From assembly GCA_025935155.1 (NCBI GenBank), contig JAICVV010000134.1:1-6179 (forward strand): a stretch of 6,179 nucleotides of DNA, given 5' to 3'. The DNA comes from Alphaproteobacteria bacterium (GTDB taxonomy: Bacteria > Pseudomonadota > Alphaproteobacteria > Micropepsales > Micropepsaceae). The notes under the pieces are model-generated. The model made no database searches, was not told the DNA's origin, and was given only the letters and a program-made list of their open reading frames with translations. Within the stretch, counting starts at the first letter, position 1. Every line of letters starts with the position of its first letter. Positions 1 to 5,926 of this stretch are shown here, piece after piece. Position numbers and translations under genes: made by a program.

Positions 1-672
1 ACCTCGCTGGTTTGCGTGGTGAAGCGGGGCCAGAACGACGACGAGATCGGCCCCATCGTGCGCCACGCGCTCACCTACGGATGCGTGCGCGGCATTACCT
101 TCCAGCCGGTGCAGGATGCCGGCCGCAACGAGAATTTCGACAAGAACCGCGACCGGTTTTTACTCACCGACATCCGCCGCGAGATCGGCTTGAACTCCGG
201 CGTATTCGATCTGGACGATATAATCCCGCTGCCGTGCAACCCGGACGAAATCGCCATCGCCTATGGTTTGCGTGATGGCACAAAGGTGACGCCGATCACC
301 AAGCTGATCCCGAAGAATGAACTGCTGGCGGCTGCGCCGAACACGATTTCCTTCGAGAAATACCCAGAGCTGCAGCGCCGCATCACCAATCTGATGTCGC
401 TCTCGGCCACCGGCGAAGCGACCAAAACGGCGCTGGGGGATCTGCTTTGCTGCCTGCCGAAAGTGGAGGTGCCCTCCGATCTCGGCTACGAAAAAGTGTT
501 CCGCATCGTGATCGTGCAGTTTCTGGATCGCTACAATTTCTGCATCGGCGCAGTGAAGCGCTCCTGCATCCATTTCGTGACGCCGGAGCGGAAGATCATT
601 CCGTTCGACACCTACAATCTCTTCTATCGTGAAGGCATCGATCCGCGCCTTCGGGAGCCTGCTTATGTATGA
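1..672 (+). CDS. Radical SAM protein, COG1964 / MJ0619-like family (5' truncated)
   Basis: This is the C-terminal 223 residues of a radical SAM enzyme. The reading frame is open from the first base of the window, so the GTG at 16 is internal and the N-terminal half, with the CxxxCxxC cluster motif, lies outside. Recognisable family blocks are VKRGQNDDEIG then a VRGITFQPVQDAGR stretch (end of the SAM barrel), IIPLPCNPDEIAIAYG near codons 74-88, a CC pair at codons 150-151, and KRSCIHFVTPE then IIPFDTYN near codons 186-206. These resemble the C-terminal part of MJ0619 and the archaeal tetraether lipid synthase group, whose extra cysteines bind auxiliary Fe-S clusters; here C79, C150, C151, C181 and C189 are candidates. 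Bacterial members of COG1964 are mostly uncharacterised, so the substrate is unknown. Assignment to the family is by remembered motif similarity. The gene overlaps the next one by 8 bases, implying co-expression. Confidence 0.8.
   Translation, partial: TSLVCVVKRGQNDDEIGPIVRHALTYGCVRGITFQPVQDAGRNENFDKNRDRFLLTDIRREIGLNSGVFDLDDIIPLPCNPDEIAIAYGLRDGTKVTPITKLIPKNELLAAAPNTISFEKYPELQRRITNLMSLSATGEATKTALGDLLCCLPKVEVPSDLGYEKVFRIVIVQFLDRYNFCIGAVKRSCIHFVTPERKIIPFDTYNLFYREGIDPRLREPAYV
653..657 (+). promoter_or_regulatory. Ribosome binding site for the small membrane protein
   Basis: GGGAG lies 7 bases before the ATG at 665, inside the end of the radical SAM gene. It supports ATG 665 as the start of the downstream gene over the in-frame GTG at 629, which would add 12 residues and has no such site at the right distance. 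Confidence 0.55.
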
Positions 673-937
673 CCCGAACACTGCACCGCCATCGCCTCCC
701 GGCAAGCCGCACTGGAGCGCCGGCGCTGTCGCGCTTGTTGTTATTGGCCTTCTTATTCTGATTCCTTCCGGACTTTGCACCGGAATTTTCGGCGTCGGTG
801 CAATCTACGACATGGTGACGAGCTCAAGCAGCGAAGGCTTCAGCATCCTGCTGGAAGCGCTGATGTTCGGCGGCATTCCGCTGGTGATCGGCGGACTGCT
901 GGTGTTCGCCGGCTTCAAGATGCGGAAGGGGGGCTGA
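665..937 (+). CDS. Small membrane protein with two predicted membrane helices, unknown function
   Basis: The product is 90 residues. The start is ATG 665, chosen for its ribosome binding site and because its first 8 bases overlap the stop of the radical SAM gene (ATGTATGA). The N-terminus, about residues 1-19, is proline-rich and polar. Two hydrophobic stretches follow, at about 21-48 (AVALVVIGLL, then a glycine-rich SGLCTGIFGVGA) and about 59-85 (LLEALMFGGIPLVIGGLLV). It ends in a short basic tail, KMRKGG. This fits a two-pass inner-membrane protein with a short central loop containing a serine run. I do not recognise a family. Translational coupling to the radical SAM gene suggests a shared process, perhaps at the membrane, but that is inference only. 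Confidence 0.75.
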   Translation: MYDPNTAPPSPPGKPHWSAGAVALVVIGLLILIPSGLCTGIFGVGAIYDMVTSSSSEGFSILLEALMFGGIPLVIGGLLVFAGFKMRKGG

Positions 938-957
938 GCACTGCCACTGTGCGTCGG

Positions 958-2229
958 TCAGAAATGATCGAGCAGCTTGAACCAGAGCAGGCCGGCTGAA
1001 ACGAGCGGTTTGCGCAGCGCTGCGCCGCCGGGAAAGCGTTTCGCCGGCACGCGCGCTAGAATATCGAACCGCTCCGGTTTCCCCATTGCTGCTTCCGCAA
1101 GCACCTTGCCGCCGAGATTGGCGAGCGCCACGCCCTGTCCGGAATAGCCATGGGCGAACAGCACGCGCTCGCCCAGCCGCCCGAAATGCGGCATGCGCGT
1201 GCGAGTGATGCCGACAGCGCCGCGCCAGGCGTATTCGATGCGCACGTCTTTCAGCGCCGGATACACGTGCGCCATTCGCGGCCGCACCAGGCGTGCAATG
1301 TCGGACGGCACGGTGAAATAACTCTCGCGGCCGGCGAACAGCATGCGCCGATCTTCGCTTTTTCGATAGTAGTCGAGCACGTGGCGGGTGTCGGCAACGG
1401 CGGCGTCGCTGGGCAGTACGCGCGCGTAAAGCTCATCGGGAAGCGGTTCGGTCGCGGTGATGAAGCTTTCGACATGCGCGATGTAAGGCGCGAGCGCCGG
1501 CAGCAGGTCGCCGGTGAAGGCATCGCACGCCACGATGACCTGTGCGGCATCGATGATTGCGCCATCGCAGATAACACGCACGCCGGAATGGGACGCTTCG
1601 ATCTCTCGGGCTCTGGTGAATTCGTAAAGCTGCGCGCCGGCGCGTTCCGCCGCCTGGGCCAGTCCGCGCGCGAAAGCCAGCGGCTGCAAATGCCCCCCAC
1701 CGGAATCGTACCGTCCCGCGGGATAAACGTTCGTTCCAAGACTTGCCGATATCCCGGCAGCGTCCATCATGCGCGCGAGGTCATAGCCGTAATGGTTGCG
1801 CAGATATTCGGTGTCCTCGGCGAGTTCGCGCGCCGCGGCCGGATCGTGCGCCGCTATGACAAGCCCGCTCTTCAATGAACAATCGATCTGGTGCGTCGCC
1901 GCCAGTTCACGCACCAATGCCTTGGCTTCTTCACCCAGCGCCCACAAATCGCGCGTGTGGACTTCGCCAAGCCAGCGTTCCAGCTGTTCTTGTGTCTGGC
2001 GGAAGCCGGTGTGGATCTGCCCGCCATTGCGTCCCGAAGCGGCGAAGCCGATGGTCTCCGCTTCAATCAGGGTGACCCGCGCGCGGCCGATGGCAAGATG
2101 GAGCGCGGCAGAAAGCCCGGTGAAGCCGCCGCCGATGATGCAGACGCCGGTCCGATGCGTTCCCTTCAGCCGCGGAAGTGCAGCGGTTGGCTCAAGGCTT
2201 GCGCGATAATAATTGTCTGGTCCAGCCAA
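958..2229 (-). CDS. FAD-dependent amine oxidase, gamma-glutamylputrescine oxidase (PuuB)-like, DAO family
   Basis: The product is 423 residues, about the length of E. coli PuuB (426), and similar from end to end. The N-terminal NYYRAS (5-10) matches the SYYAAS of PuuB. The FAD dinucleotide fold has GGGFTG at 33-38 and the ribose-binding acidic residue at E56. SGRNGGQ at 65-71 is typical of the PuuB/OrdL group, as are YDSGGGHLQPL (174-183), LDYYR (285-289), MPHFGRL (346-352), GYSGQGV (361-367) and RFPGG (398-402). Family members oxidise amines with oxygen, giving an aldehyde, ammonia and hydrogen peroxide; PuuB acts on an amine already tethered to glutamate by an amide bond. No signal peptide is visible, so it is probably cytosolic. 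The start is TTG at 2229, the only one fitting homologue length; an in-frame TAA lies 6 bases upstream. It is the last gene of the aminomutase/ligase operon, 55 bases after the previous stop. Its substrate is not shown by sequence; an operon-derived lysine or beta-lysine amide is an inference. Confidence 0.87.
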   Translation of the reverse strand: MAGPDNYYRASLEPTAALPRLKGTHRTGVCIIGGGFTGLSAALHLAIGRARVTLIEAETIGFAASGRNGGQIHTGFRQTQEQLERWLGEVHTRDLWALGEEAKALVRELAATHQIDCSLKSGLVIAAHDPAAARELAEDTEYLRNHYGYDLARMMDAAGISASLGTNVYPAGRYDSGGGHLQPLAFARGLAQAAERAGAQLYEFTRAREIEASHSGVRVICDGAIIDAAQVIVACDAFTGDLLPALAPYIAHVESFITATEPLPDELYARVLPSDAAVADTRHVLDYYRKSEDRRMLFAGRESYFTVPSDIARLVRPRMAHVYPALKDVRIEYAWRGAVGITRTRMPHFGRLGERVLFAHGYSGQGVALANLGGKVLAEAAMGKPERFDILARVPAKRFPGGAALRKPLVSAGLLWFKLLDHF

Positions 2230-2284
2230 TGCGGGTTATCCCACAGCTTCACTCGAAAACGATGTAGCACAGAGCGCGGCGCGA

Positions 2285-3256
2285 TTAGTCCGGCAACGCG
2301 GCCCTCAATATGCGCTCGATGGCTTCCGCGTAGCTCATGCCGGCTTCCGCGGCGGCGGCGGCGAAGCCGGAGCTCGGCTCAAGGCAGGGATTGGGGTTGA
2401 TCTCAAGGATGACGGGCTCGCCCGTTTCGCTGACGCGGAAATCGATCCGCGCGAATCCCTTCAGCCGGAACAGCCGCCACGCTGCTTCTGAAAGCTGGGT
2501 CAGTTGCCTGTGAAGCACAGGCTCGTCTGCTTCGTCCCGGAATTGGCGGATCGTTTCGTTATAGTCGGTGGAGTCCTCTGCCCATTTCGCATCGTAACCC
2601 ACGATTCGGGGGTGACCCGATGGCCAGTTGTGGAACACCATTTCGGGGATCGGCAGGACGCGGGGTTGCCCGTTTTCTTCCAGTACCGAGATATTGAACT
2701 CACGCCCCTCGACGTATTCCTCGGCAAACCAGCGGCCGCCATATTCACGCTTGGAGAATTCCGCGCGGGCACGTATCGCTTCGCGGCCTGTTACTACGGC
2801 GGCGCCATCCAGTCCGAGAGAGGCATCTTCGGTGGCCGATTTCACGACGTAGCGGATGCCGTTGCGAACATCATCGAACGGCGCTTCGTGCCACTCCGGC
2901 GTCGGCAGTCCGGCAAGCTGCAAAACCTTTTTGGCGAGCGGTTTGTCGCCGGTCAGCGCCATCGGTGCAGACGGGCAGCCGGTGAACGGCACGTTCAGCT
3001 TTTCCAGCAAGGTGGGAACGACAGGTGCGAGTTCTCCCTGCCGGAAGATTGCTTCCACCATGTTGAACACGGCATCGGCGTGATGCTCAACGATCAGCGT
3101 TCGCAAAGCGAACAAATCAAAGACAAACGGCGCAAGGCTCGACTGATGGCCGCGCGATTCCAGTGCCTCGCCAATCGCCCGCGCTGTGATCAGCGTGTCC
3201 AGCTCGTCGGCGGGCGCATCCGGCGCCACGTCCGAATGCAGCACAAGAACGCGCAT
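2285..3256 (-). CDS. ATP-grasp ligase B, D-Ala-D-Ala ligase-like
   Basis: The product is 323 residues from ATG 3256. An in-frame TTG at 3268 would add four residues, but MRVLVLHS is the natural first beta strand, and this ATG comes 1 base after the upstream stop (TAGCATG), typical of stop-start coupling. No strong ribosome binding site precedes it. The fold follows D-Ala-D-Ala ligase. VFNMVEAIFRQGELAPVVP (63-81) is the substrate/N-domain loop, LTGDKPLAKK (101-110) opens the central domain, and VVKSATEDASLG (137-148) carries the ATP-binding lysine K139. AEEYVEGREFNISVL (178-192) is the adenine hinge, and D272, E285 and N287 in IDFR and LEINPNP are the metal ligands. All catalytic elements are intact, so it should be an active ATP-dependent carboxylate-amine ligase making an amide bond via an acyl phosphate. 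Replacement of the usual KPxxEGSS loop by KSATEDAS points to a non-alanine substrate. It is clearly divergent from its neighbour and not a recent duplicate. A cell-wall Ddl role is unlikely in this context. Confidence 0.87.
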   Translation of the reverse strand: MRVLVLHSDVAPDAPADELDTLITARAIGEALESRGHQSSLAPFVFDLFALRTLIVEHHADAVFNMVEAIFRQGELAPVVPTLLEKLNVPFTGCPSAPMALTGDKPLAKKVLQLAGLPTPEWHEAPFDDVRNGIRYVVKSATEDASLGLDGAAVVTGREAIRARAEFSKREYGGRWFAEEYVEGREFNISVLEENGQPRVLPIPEMVFHNWPSGHPRIVGYDAKWAEDSTDYNETIRQFRDEADEPVLHRQLTQLSEAAWRLFRLKGFARIDFRVSETGEPVILEINPNPCLEPSSGFAAAAAEAGMSYAEAIERILRAALPD

Positions 3257-3257
3257 G

Positions 3258-4265
3258 CTATGCGGCAACGCGCAGCCTGGCGCCGAGCTGGGGATTCCGC
3301 TTCAGGAACGAGTCCATGATGCGGACAACGAGGTCGCGATGGGTGAGCCCTTCACGCGCGGCGATCAGGCAAAGGTCGGAATGCTCGGGGCGAAGACCCG
3401 CCACCGGGTTCACTTCCATGAAGTTCGGCCGGCCGTTGGCATCGTTGCGGATATCGACGCGCCCGCCATCGCGGCAGCGCAATGCCCGCCATGCGGCCAG
3501 CGCAACCGAACCCGCCGCGCGCGCGCTTGCCGGATCGGCGGCCACAATCGCTACCTTGTCCTGCCAGCCTTCTTCCTTGTTTTCGAAACCGTAGCCGTGG
3601 CCCACCCAGTGTTCCTTGGGCACAATTTCGCTCACGCCCAGTACGCGGGCCTCTTCGCCGGTGCCAAGAATGCCGACCGTGAATTCCCGCCCCGGCAAAA
3701 ACGTCTCCACCAGCACGGGCTGCTGAAAGCGGGCCAGCAATTCCGCCGCCACCCGCTTCAGCGCGGCTGGCTCGTCCACTTTGGATTTCGCATTGACGCC
3801 CTTGCCGGAACCTTCCGCCACCGGCTTCAGGAACAGCGGAAACGGCAGCTTCATGTTCCGCAGATCGGCCACGCGTTCGATCACGGCGAAATCCGGCGTA
3901 GCGATGCCGCAATCGCGCACCACGCGCTTGGCCATGGATTTGTCGAGTGAAAGCGCAAGCGTTAGCGCATCCGAAAACACATACGGAATATCGTAGGCAT
4001 CGAGCAGTGCCGGGGCCTGCGCTTCGCGCGCCAGCCCTTTCAGCCCTTCGCAGAAATTGAATACGGCATCCCAGCGCTCGCCCGCGACCAGCGCTTCCGC
4101 CAACGCCTTCACATTGCCGATGCGCCGAACCTGCCACCCCATGGAGGCAAGCGCGTCGCATATCGCGTCAATGGTGACTTCGCTGTCGAACTCCGCAGTG
4201 TCTTCCTCGCTGTAGCCTATGGCGAGGTAATCGGATCGCAGATCGTAGGTGACGCCAATGCGCAT
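3258..4265 (-). CDS. ATP-grasp ligase A, D-Ala-D-Ala ligase-like
   Basis: The product is 335 residues from ATG 4265, which sits 2 bases after the aminomutase stop. It opens with MRIGVTYDLR. VFNFCEGLKGLAREAQAPALL (68-88) is the N-domain loop typical of the Ddl-related group. LSLDKSMAKR (105-114) starts the central domain, and LFLKPVAEGSGKGV (144-157) is the glycine-rich ATP loop with K147. VLVETFLPGREFTVGILG (184-201) is the hinge, and D271, E284 and N286 (VDIR, MEVNPVAGL) are the metal ligands. The last part, RPEHSDLCLIAAREGLTHRDLVVRIMD, aligns well with the E. coli DdlB C-terminus. The enzyme should join a carboxylate to an amine with ATP. Against DdlB, an extended insert near 211-240 (PKEHWVGHGYGFENKEEG) lies where the acceptor loop is expected and may set specificity. 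Its position directly after the lysine aminomutase makes beta-lysine, or a beta-lysine conjugate, the favoured but unproven substrate. Confidence 0.88.
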   Translation of the reverse strand: MRIGVTYDLRSDYLAIGYSEEDTAEFDSEVTIDAICDALASMGWQVRRIGNVKALAEALVAGERWDAVFNFCEGLKGLAREAQAPALLDAYDIPYVFSDALTLALSLDKSMAKRVVRDCGIATPDFAVIERVADLRNMKLPFPLFLKPVAEGSGKGVNAKSKVDEPAALKRVAAELLARFQQPVLVETFLPGREFTVGILGTGEEARVLGVSEIVPKEHWVGHGYGFENKEEGWQDKVAIVAADPASARAAGSVALAAWRALRCRDGGRVDIRNDANGRPNFMEVNPVAGLRPEHSDLCLIAAREGLTHRDLVVRIMDSFLKRNPQLGARLRVAA

Positions 4266-4267
4266 CG

Positions 4268-5566
4268 CTACTTCCCCGTGCCCAGGGTGCCGCCGGCATC
4301 GGGATATGGATATACGTCGCCCTCGAAATTGCGCAGCAGCAGGTTGTCGCCGTCGCGGCCCACGATGCAGTCCGGCGCGATCTGAATCTTGCCGCCGCCG
4401 CCCGGCGCATCCACGGCGAAAATCGGCGTGGCGTAGCCGGTGGTGTAGCCGCGCAGGCCTTCGATGATCTCCAGTCCCTTGTGCACATTGGTGCGGAAGT
4501 GGCTGGAACCGCGAATGGGATCGACCTGGTAGAGATAATAGGGCTTCACCCGGTTCTTCAGCAGCAAATGCATCAGCGGCTTGATCACCGCGATGTCATC
4601 GTTGATGCCGCGCATCAGCACCGTCTGGCTGCCCAACGGGATGCCGGCATCCGCCAGCCGCGCCAGTCCTTCGCGCGATTCATCGGTGAATTCGCGCGGG
4701 TGCGTGATGTGCAGGCTCATGAACAACGGGTGGTACTTCTTCAGCACCCTCACCAGCGCCTTGGTGATACGCTGCGGCAGCACCATCGGCACCTTGGAGC
4801 CGATGCGGATGAATTCGATGTGCTTCATGGCCCGCAGGCGGCCCAGCAGAAAATCGAGCCGTTCGTCGCTGAGCGACAGCGGGTCCCCACCGGAGAGCAG
4901 CACGTCGCGCACCTCGTTGTGGGCTTCGAGATAGGCGAACGCCTTCTCCCACTGCTTGGGCGAGAACTGATATTCGCCGCCAGGATTGCCGACCGCGCGG
5001 GCCCGCGTGCAGTAGCGGCAGTAGGTGGCGCAGGTGCCGGTGGTGAGGAAAAGCACGCGGTCCGGATAGCGGTGCACGATCCCCGGCGCAGCCGTGTCGT
5101 GATCTTCGCCCAGCGGATCGTCGGATTCGCCCGGCATGCGGATGCCTTCAGCCCGCGTCATGATGTGGGTCCGCCGCAACGGCTCGGCTGGGTCGTCGCG
5201 GCTCATCAGGCTGGCGTAATAGGGCGTGATGCCGACGGGCAGAGGGCCGGTATGTTGTACAACCGCCTCCCGTTCATCATCGGACAAACGGAAAATGCGG
5301 GCCAGTTCGTCCAGCGAGCGGATGCGGTGCTGGAATTGCCAGTGCCAGTCGTTCCACTCGGTCACCGAGGTGCCGGGATAGAAGCGGCGGTAGAAAGTTC
5401 TGGTATCGGGATTGACGGGAAAGCGAAGCGCGGCTTTGCGCGGGGCCCTGCCGATGCTCGGAATTTGCTTCGCTTCTTGGGGTGGAGGGCTCGGCCGCAG
5501 GTCCGGTTGGGGAACAGGCCGCAACGGAGGCTTCAACTCGCGCCCCCGCAACAACTGCAGACTCAT
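4268..5566 (-). CDS. kamA: KamA-type lysine 2,3-aminomutase (radical SAM, PLP-dependent)
   Basis: The product is 432 residues. The enzyme interconverts L-lysine and beta-lysine with an adenosyl radical and PLP. The [4Fe-4S] cysteines are C179, C183 and C186 in TCATYCRYCTRAR, followed by R188, the counterpart of the carboxylate-binding arginine R134 of the Clostridium subterminale enzyme. The SAM-contact motif SGGDPL is at 225-230. DAPGGGGK (386-393) holds the PLP lysine K393. D349 (YQVDP) and D386 match the two aspartates (293 and 330) that bind the lysine side-chain amine, with identical spacing of 37 and then 7 residues; glutamate 2,3-aminomutases replace both, so lysine is the expected substrate. 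It is too long for EpmB and keeps both aspartates. Oddities are a proline-rich N-terminal extension of about 55 residues and a C-terminus ending at YPYPDAGGTLGTGK without the zinc-binding cysteine tail of the clostridial enzyme. ATG 5566 follows AAGAGAGGACA, a close ribosome binding site. It is the first gene of the operon. Confidence 0.93.
   Translation of the reverse strand: MSLQLLRGRELKPPLRPVPQPDLRPSPPPQEAKQIPSIGRAPRKAALRFPVNPDTRTFYRRFYPGTSVTEWNDWHWQFQHRIRSLDELARIFRLSDDEREAVVQHTGPLPVGITPYYASLMSRDDPAEPLRRTHIMTRAEGIRMPGESDDPLGEDHDTAAPGIVHRYPDRVLFLTTGTCATYCRYCTRARAVGNPGGEYQFSPKQWEKAFAYLEAHNEVRDVLLSGGDPLSLSDERLDFLLGRLRAMKHIEFIRIGSKVPMVLPQRITKALVRVLKKYHPLFMSLHITHPREFTDESREGLARLADAGIPLGSQTVLMRGINDDIAVIKPLMHLLLKNRVKPYYLYQVDPIRGSSHFRTNVHKGLEIIEGLRGYTTGYATPIFAVDAPGGGGKIQIAPDCIVGRDGDNLLLRNFEGDVYPYPDAGGTLGTGK
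4271..4277 (-). promoter_or_regulatory. Ribosome binding site for ATP-grasp ligase A
   Basis: On the minus strand a GGGGAAG run ends 5 bases before the ATG at 4265. It lies inside the last codons of the aminomutase gene, whose TAG stop falls between it and the ATG. This supports the start chosen and translational coupling. Confidence 0.5.
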
Positions 5567-5585
5567 TGTCCTCTCTTGCGCTCTC

Positions 5586-5626
5586 GCCCTGACCCGGAAA
5601 ACCCCAGCGTCTCCCGTGCCCAGGGC
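5586..5626 (-). promoter_or_regulatory. Possible leader hairpin before the aminomutase gene
   Basis: A 6-base inverted repeat, GCCCTG at 5586-5591 and CAGGGC at 5621-5626, encloses 29 bases in the predicted 5' leader and ends about 10 bases before the ribosome binding site. The long loop makes it weak, and it may be chance in GC-rich DNA. Confidence 0.15.
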
Positions 5627-5638
5627 AGCAATTGGCGC

Positions 5639-5667
5639 GATATTTGGGCCATCTGTATGGTTGTCAA
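5639..5667 (-). promoter_or_regulatory. Possible sigma-70 promoter for the aminomutase operon
   Basis: On the minus strand CTTGACA, with a perfect TTGACA -35 box at 5667-5662, is followed after 17 bases by AATATC (5644-5639). The latter matches TATAAT at only three positions, so the -10 box is weak. A start just downstream would leave a leader of about 65 bases before ATG 5566. Orientation and place are right for the four-gene operon. A weak -10 box often goes with activator control, but no operator could be identified. Confidence 0.4.
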
Positions 5668-5926
5668 GTGTTACCCGCGCGAATACTGGAATTCAGGGAA
5701 TTTTCACCAATAAAACTGCGCAATATAAGGCATGGATTACTGAAATCTGTGCAAGTAATCGCACGGAATGTGCCGTAGAACGGGCTGCACGCGTTTTCCG
5801 CTACTCCTTCCGTCCGTAAACAGAACAGGCGATGGGCGGCCCGAAAATTCACCAAACTTTTCGCGCGATGGCGCACGCTGCGGGCTGAAGGCGCCTCAAG
5901 TTTTCCGAGCATATCGCGATGATTGC

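Larger units (their letters stand above)
5567..5926. other. 360-base intergenic region upstream of the aminomutase operon
   Basis: No convincing gene is seen. Between about 5640 and 5760 the base composition is clearly less GC-rich than in the flanking genes, fitting a promoter region. The part next to kamA would be its 5' leader. A minus-strand frame of 82 codons (5912-5664) has no recognisable motif and no clear ribosome binding site. I see no clear rho-independent terminator for the upstream glycosyltransferase-like gene, and no recognisable riboswitch. Confidence 0.6.

Noticed and set aside
938..957. Possible bidirectional terminator between the convergent genes
   Set aside because: Only a 4-base stem (GCAC/GTGC) is present and there is no T run, so it cannot be supported.
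1150..1878. A 242-codon plus-strand open frame opposite the oxidase gene
   Set aside because: The minus-strand frame matches PuuB over its whole length. The plus-strand frame has no recognisable domain or ribosome binding site.
2504..3950. Long plus-strand open frames opposite both ATP-grasp genes (2504-3319 and 3186-3950)
   Set aside because: They are shadows of two well-supported ligase genes and show no domain of their own.
2285..4265. The ATP-grasp pair as cell-wall D-Ala-D-Ala ligases
   Set aside because: No mur, fts or vancomycin-resistance genes are nearby. The ATP loops and acceptor regions differ from DdlA/DdlB, and both genes are locked in an operon with a lysine aminomutase.
5567..5660. 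A lysine riboswitch in the aminomutase leader
   Set aside because: The leader is too short for the lysine riboswitch, and none of its conserved core motifs could be found.
4481..5713. A 410-codon plus-strand open frame opposite the aminomutase gene
   Set aside because: It is antisense to a gene with clear catalytic motifs. Its own protein is rich in Arg, His, Gln and Ala without any motif, the usual shadow in GC-rich DNA.
5664..5912. An 82-codon minus-strand frame in the intergenic region
   Set aside because: It has no motif, membrane segment or clear ribosome binding site, and its end overlaps the likely -35 box of the operon.
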